Assembly: GCA_907163345.1 (NCBI GenBank)
Contig: CAJQUN010000404.1
Span: forward strand, 248,001-312,000
Direction: 5' to 3'
From: Haberlea rhodopensis
Lineage: Eukaryota > Streptophyta > Magnoliopsida > Lamiales > Gesneriaceae
DNA length: 64,000 bases
The first letter of the stretch is position 1. The number at the start of each line of letters is the position of its first letter. Of this stretch, positions 56,485 through 64,000 are shown one piece after another. The notes below the pieces were generated by a model. That model did not search any database and had not been told where the DNA came from. It saw nothing but the letters and a program-made list of their open reading frames with translations. The position numbers were made by a program, and so were the translations under genes.

Positions 56485-57233
56485 AATGCTGTGATGCCCC
56501 GAAAATGCAAATTGGGCATTAATGATGTTTATAAGATTAATTATGTTGATAATTGATTTATGTATTGAAATTAATTATCATGTTGAAATACTTAGTCACA
56601 TGATAAGCGTGACCCGGGGTTGCATTTCAGGGTGCATGTTATGCATGATGGGAAATTAGGTGTTAACATGATTTAAATGTGTTGATTGTTAATTATGAGG
56701 AAAGTATGGATTTAATGAAGTTTGGTGCATTTTTGAAGTAAATGATTTTAAAATACCATGTTGGGGTATTTTCCACATCATGTTAATTAATGGGTAAAGT
56801 TTAATTAAATTAACCCATATACCCCCACTATACCCTTTTCCCCCTTTACTTTACCAATCACTCTTAAAATCCCCAAATCACTTCCCAACCCAAAACCCTT
56901 CCCATTTTCGAAGCTTGCCTAAAGTGGAAGGAGAAATCTTCACAAAACCTTTGTTTGTGAGATTTATTGTAAGATTTGGAGTCTTCAAGAGGTATGGAAC
57001 CCTTCCTAAAGTTTTTATGATGTTTGGTGTTGAAATGGGTTGGTTTTTTATGTTTTTATGTGAGTTTGTTTGGGTATATGTTATATATGTTTGGGGTATG
57101 ATATTTGAAGTGTTTTATGTGGGTTTTTGTGAGTTATGATGATGTTGGAGTTGTAGGAAAGTTTGGGTTTGTAAGGATTGAAGTGGAGCTTGTAAAATGC
57201 TCATTAATGGCGATTTTTCGTGGTTCAGGACTC

Positions 57234-57445
57234 GGCGATCGATCGCCCGTTCTTGGCGATCGATCGCGAGTCACCAGTGCGCGCCAGTAGCATTTGGCGA
57301 TCGATCGCCACCTTTGGGCGATCGATCGGCGAACTGGCGATCGATCGCGCCAAAAGTGGCGATCGATCGTCGAAGACTCAAAATTTCAACAGCAGGCAGT
57401 GTGATCTCGCTATCGATCGGGACAACCCAGCGATCGATCGCGAGA
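57234..57445. repeat. GCGATCGATCGC array, solo LTR
   Basis: About eight copies, including close neighbours GGCGATCGATCGGC and GCGATCGATCGT, 0.74-0.96 kb from the LTR start. Confidence 0.88.
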
Positions 57446-57601
57446 CACATAATTATGTGTTTTTGATGTTTTTGTGGGATTTTTGGATATGGAACTATAA
57501 TTAGCTTCTAATATCGATTTGTATGGTTGTGTAGAACCATCCCAGGTACCCACAACTTCAAGGAGATAAAGTTCTTCAATTTCTCCACTTTCGGAAATTA
57601 A

Positions 57602-57622
57602 GGTACGTAAGAAACGTACGGG
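57602..57622 (+). promoter_or_regulatory. GTACGT inverted repeat, solo LTR
   Basis: GGTACGTAAGAAACGTACGG, 1112 bp from the LTR start. Confidence 0.55.
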
Positions 57623-57669
57623 CATCGGACGGTAAACCATACTTCTATACTATGATTATGCAATGATTA

Positions 57670-58015
57670 TATAAGTGCATATGATGTTTATGATGATGAT
57701 TATGACAAGTAAGTTTATGATGATGATGATGTTTATGATGAGTGAAGAGGATATGATGTTTATGATGATGATTATGATAAGTAAGTTTATGATGATGATG
57801 TTTATGATGAGTGAAGAGGATATGATGTTTATGATGATGATTATGATAAGTAAGTTTATGATGATGATGTTTATGATGAGTGAAGAGGATATGCTGTTTA
57901 TGATGATGATTATGATAAGTAAGTTTATGATGATGATGTTTATGATGAGCGAAAAGGATATGATGTCTATGAGGACGATTATGATAAGTAACGATGATGT
58001 TTATATGATGTCTAT
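57670..58015 (+). repeat. ATGATG-rich minisatellite
   Basis: Four to five units of about 60-65 bp, each with GATGATGATGTTTATGATGA, GTGAAGAGGATATGATG and GATTATGATAAGTAAG. Gyp2 LTRs have a much shorter counterpart. Confidence 0.88.
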
Positions 58016-58029
58016 ATAATGATACGATG

Positions 58030-58400
58030 TTATGATATGGTAAGAGACCATACGATTGGGTAAGATGCCCACGTAGTAAGCTGCCACACGATGTTATGAT
58101 ATGGTAAGATGTCATACGATAGGGTAAGATGCCACACGATGTTATGATATGGTAAGATGCCACACGATGTTATGATATGGTAAGATGCCATACGATAGGG
58201 TAAGATGCCCACGTGGTAAGATGCCACACGATGTTATGATATGGTAAGATGACATACGATAGGGTAAGATGCCCACGTGGTAAGATGCCACACGATGTTA
58301 TGATATGGTAAGATGCCATACGATAGGGTAAGATGCCCACGTGGTAAGATGCCACACGATGGTTATGATATGATAAGATGCCATACGATGGGGTAAGATA
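58030..58400 (+). repeat. GGTAAGATGCC minisatellite
   Basis: Higher-order repeat of phrases GGTAAGATGCCACACGATG, TTATGATATGGTAAGATG and CCATACGATAGGGTAAGATG. Confidence 0.88.
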
Positions 58401-58504
58401 CCCATATGCACGAATCTGAATCAGGGTCAACAAAAAGAAGTTGACGAATAACCAGCAAGTTTACTTAACTAAGATTTCGTACATTTACTGTTATATTTTG
58501 TTAT

Positions 58505-58690
58505 GATATTTATAAGATGATGATGCTATAAGATGATGATGCTTATATGATGATGATGCTATAAGATGATGATATTCATAAGATGATGATGCTATAAGAT
58601 GATGATACTATAAGATTATGATGCTATAAGATGATGATGCTTATATGATGATGATGTTATAAGATGATGATATTTATAAGATGATGATTT
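58505..58690 (+). repeat. AAGATGATGATGCTAT minisatellite
   Basis: About nine imperfect units of 15-21 bp. Confidence 0.85.
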
Positions 58691-59183
58691 TTTACAAGAT
58701 AATGATTTTAATCATTCATGTCAAGAATTAATGATTATAAGCATGGCTATGAAACATGGACAACCAAAGAGGGTTAATGCGATTAACCAGGAAGTATACG
58801 TTACCAATTACTTTCATGCATTTGTTTATATGCCATTACCCTATGATGTTAAGTAATGATGTACATGCTCATGATGGGTTGTTCCTGTAGGTACACTTTT
58901 GGACAGAAGGCTCAGGGTTGGGTTGAGACAGAGAGCTATGAGGAGCATGAAAGAAATTAGAATACATGATTTTTGAGATAGTCTCTACTCTAGGAGTGGT
59001 ATAATTCTATCGCTTTAACATTCATTTTGAGAATGTAATTAATTAAGTTTTTTTGAAACTTCATTTTTGCCTGTAATCTTATTAGCTCAAAGCTACAACC
59101 GGAACCCTAAGACGTTATTAATGCATGTTTAGTCCATTATATGTGTCTTTGATGATGTTAAGGTAGGAAGACCCTACAAATGC

Positions 59184-59471
59184 CTTCTTGGCCAGTTGGA
59201 ACTCCGCTAGTCTTATCCATGCTGACTTCGCACAAGGAGCTGCCACAAATATCTGTTCTATCCTTTCTAACCACTCCTAGGCCAGTTCCCCTGTCTCAGT
59301 TCCTTCGAACATCGGGGGTCGGTATGTCAGAAACTGAGCCAAACTTAGCTCCCCAGGTAGTAACTGTTGTTTAGAGGGTTCTTCGCCCAAGGCTGGCGGT
59401 GGTAGGGAATTTGTACGCCCAGCACTTGCATTCACACTCACGGCCTCTCCTATGTCGATATTTGCTGCCAT
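59184..59471 (-). pseudogene. Gyp2 gag N-terminus
   Basis: Starts near 59471 with MAANIDIGEAVSVNASAGRT. SLAQFLTYRPPMFEGTETGE follows, then an in-frame TAG at about 59278, then the continuing gag core (RIEQIF-like, CAKSAWIRLAEF-like) up to the solo LTR. It matches Gyp1 gag at 20708-21145. Confidence 0.87.
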
Positions 59472-59661
59472 GATGCAACACAAGGGTTAACAACCATATC
59501 CAAAAGCAGTTCATATAATACATCGTTAGAAACCATAACATGTTAGTACAATAGTCATATGCTTCATATGCAACATATGCACAAAACATGTTTAAAAAGA
59601 AGCACCTAGCCAACTTATTGCTAAGGCTACCCTTCACTCATTCCCGGGTTCTCTAACCACT

Positions 59662-59673
59662 GCTCTGATACCA
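59662..59673 (-). promoter_or_regulatory. Gyp2 primer binding site (tRNA-iMet)
   Basis: TGGTATCAGAGC on the minus strand, four bases from the 5' LTR. Confidence 0.93.
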
Positions 59674-60516
59674 ATAATGTAGGGTCTTCCTACCTTAACA
59701 TCATTGTAATAACGTATTATGGACTAAACATGCATTAATAACATCTTAGGGTTCCGGTTGTAGCCTTGAGCTAATAGGATTACATGCCAAAAATAAAATT
59801 TCCAAAAGCTAATTAATTACATTCTCGATAATGAATGTTAAAGCTATAGATTTACACCACTCCTAGAGTAGAGACTATCCAAAAATCGTGTAACCTAAAT
59901 TCTTTCATGCTCCTCGAAGCTCACTGCCTCAACCCGACCCTTAGCCCTTCAATCCAAAAGTGTACCTACAGGAACAACCCATCATGAGCATGTACATCAT
60001 TACTTAACATCATAAGATAATGACATATAAATAGATGCATGAAAATATATGGTTAACATATACTTCCTGGTTAATCGTATTAACCCACTTTTGTTGTCCC
60101 TGTTTCATAGTCATGCATGTAATCATTAGTTCTTGACATAAATGATTAAAATCGTATTTCACTTAAATGCTCCTAATCGGCAATGTTAATTAGAAATGTG
60201 ATTGTTCTGGTCCTGCTATGACAGCGGCACAATTGGCCCCCTCGCTACGACATATAGCGGTACTGTGATATCCCTCGCTACACCTTGATAGCGGATATAT
60301 CTTCTCGCTAGCTATGTCAGTGATAAGTACCTTCCTCGCTTGCCCATAACAACTACAGGAACATTCTAACATTTCTAATAACATAGTTTAACATACATCA
60401 TAAACATCATAGCATCTTTACTCATCATAAACATCATCTTCACTTATCATAAACATCATAAATACTTATGCAATCATTGCGTAGTCATAGTATAGGAGTG
60501 CGTTTTACCGTCCGAT

Positions 60517-60538
60517 GCCCGTACGTCTCTTACGTACC
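60517..60538 (-). promoter_or_regulatory. GTACGT inverted repeat, Gyp2 5' LTR
   Basis: Identical to 42244-42264; about 1094 bp from the LTR 5' end. Confidence 0.55.
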
Positions 60539-60685
60539 TTAATTCCAAAAGTGGAGAAGTTGAAGAACTTTATCTTCTTGAAGTTGTTGATACCTGGGAT
60601 GGTTCTACACAACCATACAAATCAATATTAGAAGCCAAATACCAAAAATTCAACAAAAAATATCATTTGCCACTTTCAAGCTGCT

Positions 60686-60880
60686 GGCGATCGATCGCTG
60701 CATCTAGGCGATTGATCGCGAGCCTTACCGATCGATCGCTTCGATGTAGCGATCGATCGTCTGACCCTTCTGTCTCGCGGCGATCGATCGCGCCATATAT
60801 GGCGATCGATCGCCTGTAGCATTTTTCGCTACTGGCCTTCGGCGATCGATCGCTGCATTTGTAGCGATCGATCGCCACCT
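60686..60880. repeat. GCGATCGATCGC array, Gyp2 5' LTR
   Basis: About eight copies. The unit containing GCGCCATATATGGC plus the palindrome (about 60788-60810) is absent from the sister LTR. Confidence 0.88.
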
Positions 60881-61632
60881 GCTGTGTGCGCGATCCTTCA
60901 CCATTTTTGGGCATTTTCCAAGTTCTATCATATACCCTTCAAACCCAAAGATTCCAACAACTCTAACATCATCATAACTCACTAAAACCCACATAAAACA
61001 CCTCAAAAATTATACCCAACCACATTCAACACATACCCAAAACAAACCCACATAAAAACCCAAAATGCCAACCCATTACAAAACCAAACACCATTAAAAC
61101 TTTAGGAAGGGTTTCATACCTCTTGAGGACTCCAAATCTTAACAAAAATCCCACAAACAAAAGTTTTGTGAAGATCTCTCCTTCCTTCCTTGCCAAATTT
61201 CGAAAATAGGAAAATGGGTTAGGGTTGGGGATGAATTTGGGGATTTAAAAGAGTAAAGGATAAAGTGAGGTGGGTATAGTGGGGTAAAAGGGTTATAAAA
61301 GTTAATAAAAATTGTACCCCAACAATTAATATAATGTATAAAATACCCCAACATTGTATTTTAAAAGCATTTTACAAAAATGCACCAAACTTCCACTAAA
61401 ACCATATTTTCCACATAATTTACAACCAATACAATTAAATCATGTTAACACCTCATTTCTCAACATGCATAACATGCACCCTGAAATGCAACCCCCGGGT
61501 CACGCCTATCATGTGACTAAGCATTTCAACATGATAATTAATTTCCAACACATAAATCAATTACTATAATAATTAATCACATAAACATAAATTAATGTCC
61601 AAATTGTAATTAATCATTTCGGGGACATCACA

Positions 61633-61652
61633 TCGTACGTCACTACGTACCT
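61633..61652 (-). promoter_or_regulatory. GTACGT inverted repeat, Gyp0 LTR, at the Gyp2 target site
   Basis: Minus-strand GGTACGTAGTGACGTACGA. The outer arm overlaps the TCGTA duplicate, so Gyp2 integrated at the edge of this repeat. The offset from the LTR 5' end is about 1020 bp. Confidence 0.55.
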
Positions 61653-61905
61653 CTTTGTCTAAGATTTATATCAAGCTATCCACCACTCTGTCCAGAGGTC
61701 TGTGCAGGCTCTACATGAATTAACAATTCAAGAGAAATTCATTAACAAAGCTTTTAATTCAATTTAATTTCTTTTCTTACTAGCATCACCTATGTTCAAC
61801 CCCATCATCCCAAATTCAAACAATAATCATCATTGGAGTATTAGAATCAATAATACACCATATCTCAATTTCTGAAATCACATTACATTTTCAAAATCTT
61901 GCACT

Positions 61906-62056
61906 CGGCGATCGATCGCCAAATGAATTTTTCGGGAAGAACACATTCGCAATCGATCGCTATTACTCAGCAATTGATCGTGGTTTGCAAAATTAGTTGC
62001 CAAACTCTACTGACTGCTCGCGATCGATCGCCTATGTGCTCGCGATCGATCGCGAG
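61906..62056. repeat. GCGATCGATCGC array, Gyp0 LTR
   Basis: Five copies, two decayed (GCAATCGATCGC, GCAATTGATCGT) in the CpG-loss pattern. Confidence 0.85.
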
Positions 62057-62672
62057 CTCTGAAACTCGGAAATCTTCCATTTTTATTAAACCAAAGCTTT
62101 CCAAATTTAAAACACCAATCACCAACATCAACTAAAAATCACAATCCACCTATAACAACAAAAACATGATGGTAAAACACAATATAACTTCCATTAATAG
62201 CACCATGATCCATTGCAACATCAAAACTCATCAAGTTCAATATTTTTCTCAAACTCATCCACAAGAGTTACTTTAAGACATTAATTTCAAGGTTCATCAA
62301 AGCACTAAAAAAGTATATACATAAGCTTACCAAGTGTTTCTTCAACACAAAACCAAGAGTGCAAGTCAAGAGAGCTGCCAAAGTGAAGAGGCGATTTTTT
62401 TGAGGTGTGGGAGGGGAGGTGAAAATGATTGTGTGGTGATGTTTGAACAACAATGACAACCATGCAATCCAACTCCTAAATTGCAAATAAACCCTTCCCA
62501 TAAATTATATGCACAATGGTCCTCAACCCAAACTTTAATATCGAAGCATACTCATAACAGTTGCACTTGAACCCTTACTCAAACTCGATTTTTAAATTGA
62601 AAGGCCAGTATCAAAACCCACAAATTATAGTTAATTCGATTAATAATAATAATAAGAGAATCGAGCATCACA

Positions 62673-63155
62673 CTCGCACCCAAATCACATAAAGATTTAT
62701 GAAAATACATGGAATTAATTTTGCAATGTATATTAAGAATCCCTGGATCGTTTTAACTTTGGAGGTGAATCATTTTGAATGATAGGAGAACACCATCAGT
62801 TAAATTTATAGTCTCGTGCTCTGCCAATTTAACCTAATTTGGCAATATCTCCTTCAAAAACTTAATATAATTTGGCATTTGACGTAATTCATCTATAAAA
62901 GGCATATCTACATGGAGAGTCATAATCAAATTGAGAAATTTAGCAAATTTAGCATCTTATTTTGTTTGGAAATGGGAGTGAGATATCTACCTTAGCAGGT
63001 GGTATGATGGGTGTAGTGGTCTTAGTAGACTTACCTTTGTCGCATGTTTGATCCTCTTCTTGCTTGGTGTCCGCCTCGCCCTCATGCTCAACGTGTGCAT
63101 CATTCTTCTCAGCAACCTCCTTTTCGCTCCTCAGTGTTATGGCATGGACTTGCAC
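62673..63155 (-). pseudogene. Athila-type gag end and protease start
   Basis: From the right: MQVHAITLRSEKEVAEKNDA and an acidic linker, then VDISLPFPNKIRC. After a stop come DMPFIDELRQMPNYIKFLKE and the protease core SLCDLGASVML (D-L-G-A-S in the active-site strand, as in the Athila group), ending at 62673 at the Gyp0 LTR. Several stops. Confidence 0.85.
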
Positions 63156-63177
63156 CCTAGGATTCTTTTCAGTGTCG

Positions 63178-63558
63178 CTAGGTAATGAGCCTTGTGCTCG
63201 CCCGGCTAGGATGGATGCTAACCGCCCCCACTTGTACTTCTAAATTCTTCATCAAAGTCTCGTGATTTTGGAATCTAGTCTCCGTCGATGTGATGAATTT
63301 GGCCAACAGTTCCTCCATACTTGGTTTCGGTGCATACCCCGGTGGTGGTTGTGGATGGTTCCTTAACGTATTGTATGTATTTGTGTAGGAGTAGTTGGGT
63401 GGTGATCGGTTCCCTACAAAATTGGCATTTTCAATAAATTGCACGAAAGGGTTACATACTTGGCATTCGGTGCTCGGATTTCCTCCTTGGCAAAGCTCGC
63501 AAGTGATGGCTTGTACTTGCATTGCATGCATGCTCAAGCTGTCAATCTTCTTGTTCAT
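63178..63558 (-). pseudogene. Athila-type gag, zinc knuckle part
   Basis: 126 residues. CELCQGGNPSTECQVCN is the atypical cysteine cluster of Athila gag. FVQFIENANFVGN, YSYTNTYNTLRNHPQPPPGY and PSMEELLAKFITSTETRFQN with a coiled-coil-like tail follow. A frameshift separates it from the core upstream. Confidence 0.85.
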
Positions 63559-63990
63559 GCTTCCAACTTGGTGGCTAAGGCAGTGACATCACTCATTTGA
63601 TGAACTCCAACCTGCTTCTTCGGTACATTCCTTTCAGATTGCCAATGATAGCTATTTACAGCCATCTCCTTCAACAATTCATAGGCCGTTTCAGGTGTCT
63701 TCTTCATGATTGTACCTCCTGATGCTGCACCAAGCAAAGAACGGTTAGCAGAAAATAAACCGTTATAAAAAGTTTGTACATGTAGCCAGACAAGAAGACC
63801 GTGATGTGGACATCTCCTCAGTAAGTCCTTGAAGCGCTCCCATGCCTCGTACAATGTCTCTGGGTCGTGTTGTGGAAATGTAGTGATATCATTACACATA
63901 TTGGCATTCTTGGATGGTGGGAAGTATTTTGACAGGAACATTTGCATCATTTCATCCCACGTAGTGATTGAACCTGTAGGAAATTATTGC
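63555..63990 (-). pseudogene. Athila-type gag core
   Basis: 131 residues and continuing to the window edge. FLSKYFPPSKNANMCNDITT, LYEAWERFKDLLRRCPHHGL, VQTFYNGLFSANRSLLGAAS and TPETAYELLKEMAVNSYHWQ are the retrotransposon gag domain of Athila elements. The start lies outside the window. Confidence 0.88.
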
Positions 63991-64000
63991 AACCATACGT

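Larger units (their letters stand above)
56490..59178 (+). mobile_element. solo LTR, Gyp2-related family
   Basis: 2689 bp from TGTGATGCCCCG to AGACCCTACA, with perfect AATGC duplicates at 56485-56489 and 59179-59183. It aligns by eye with the Gyp2 LTR over its first and last few hundred bases but is about 0.75 kb longer, through expansion of ATG-rich minisatellites. It has the GATCGATC array and the GTACGT inverted repeat. No internal domain remains. Confidence 0.93.
41404..61632 (-). mobile_element. Gyp2: Ty3/gypsy chromodomain element, split twice
   Basis: LTRs of 1930 bp (41404-43333) and 1955 bp (59678-61632) with perfect TCGTA duplicates at 41399-41403 and 61633-61637. The primer binding site is at 59662-59673 and the polypurine tract at 43334-43348. 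Gyp3 inserted in the integrase/chromodomain region (43740) and another element, now a solo LTR, in gag (56485). Without these it is about 8.65 kb, the same size as Gyp1, with the same domain order. Proteins resemble Gyp1 closely. Many stops and frameshifts are present. Confidence 0.95.
59678..61632 (-). mobile_element. Gyp2 5' LTR
   Basis: 1955 bp, nearly identical to 41404-43333. The extra length is mostly one unit of the GATCGATC array. Confidence 0.94.
61633..62672 (-). mobile_element. Gyp0 5' LTR, right part (5' half)
   Basis: LTR continuation after Gyp2. On the minus strand it starts TGTGATGCTCGATTC at 62672. It contains a GATCGATC array and, at the Gyp2 junction, the GTACGT inverted repeat. 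Together with 40787-41403 it makes an LTR of about 1.65 kb. Confidence 0.8.
62673..64000 (-). mobile_element. Athila-type gypsy relic, gag to protease
   Basis: An older gypsy of the Athila group reading leftward from beyond the window. Gyp0 cut it inside the protease; the other half is not visible here. No LTR of this element lies in the window. Confidence 0.85.

Noticed and set aside
57645..58163. His/Tyr-rich and Met-rich frames in the solo LTR
   Set aside because: Pure translation of ATG-rich minisatellites on the two strands; no start context or domain.
1..64000. tRNA or rRNA genes
   Set aside because: Only the tRNA-iMet-complementary primer sites of the retroelements were seen; no cloverleaf or rRNA segment was recognised by eye.

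Overview
This is repeat-rich nuclear DNA from a flowering plant. Nearly everything in it is LTR retrotransposon (Ty1/copia and Ty3/gypsy), stacked as insertions within insertions. No complete host gene is visible. The only host-like coding pieces are a last-exon fragment of a class III peroxidase and a C-terminal cyclophilin fragment. The peroxidase, the chromodomain gypsy elements and the Athila-type gag point to an angiosperm, probably a eudicot; the species cannot be told from the sequence.

Left half (1-33 kb). Two solo LTRs come first: a copia one at 184-1668 and a gypsy one at 1870-4023 with target duplication (TSD) AGTTA. Next is an old, short-LTR copia on the + strand, here CopA (6934-32716, TSD AATAG). 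CopA was split twice. CopB (copia, minus, 8396-13689, TSD GCGAC) sits in its protease region, and Gyp1 (chromodomain gypsy, minus, 14649-31915, TSD TGTTA) sits between its reverse transcriptase and RNase H. Gyp1 was itself split by CopC (copia, minus, 21189-29894, TSD AAAGC), which lies between the Gyp1 primer binding site and gag. With the inserts removed, CopA is about 3.2 kb, Gyp1 about 8.6 kb, CopB 5.3 kb and CopC 8.7 kb. A 0.6 kb piece carrying the CopA 3' LTR and its right flank occurs a second time at 4708-5327.

Middle (33-41 kb). This part holds unassigned sequence, the cyclophilin fragment, a tandem array of four full ~1 kb units and one partial unit built from a deleted gypsy 3' end (34516-38820), and the peroxidase exon fused to a truncated gypsy (Gyp0).

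Right half (41-64 kb). An Athila-type gag/protease relic (62673 to the window end) was hit by Gyp0. The Gyp0 LTR was hit by Gyp2 (minus, 41404-61632, TSD TCGTA). Gyp2 was hit by Gyp3 (plus, 43745-52627, TSD CCCAA), a non-coding element with 2.5 kb LTRs, and by a related element now reduced to a solo LTR (56490-59178, TSD AATGC).

The most unusual signal is a shared plan in the gypsy LTRs. Six LTR lineages carry, 1.02-1.12 kb from the LTR 5' end, an inverted repeat GGTACGT-N-ACGTAC. Five of the six also carry, about 0.56-0.96 kb from that end, an array of the 12-bp palindrome GCGATCGATCGC. A lineage-specific minisatellite follows the inverted repeat. Sister LTRs of two elements differ by one array unit. 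All boundaries were read by eye from LTR ends and TSDs; no alignment or database search was run.
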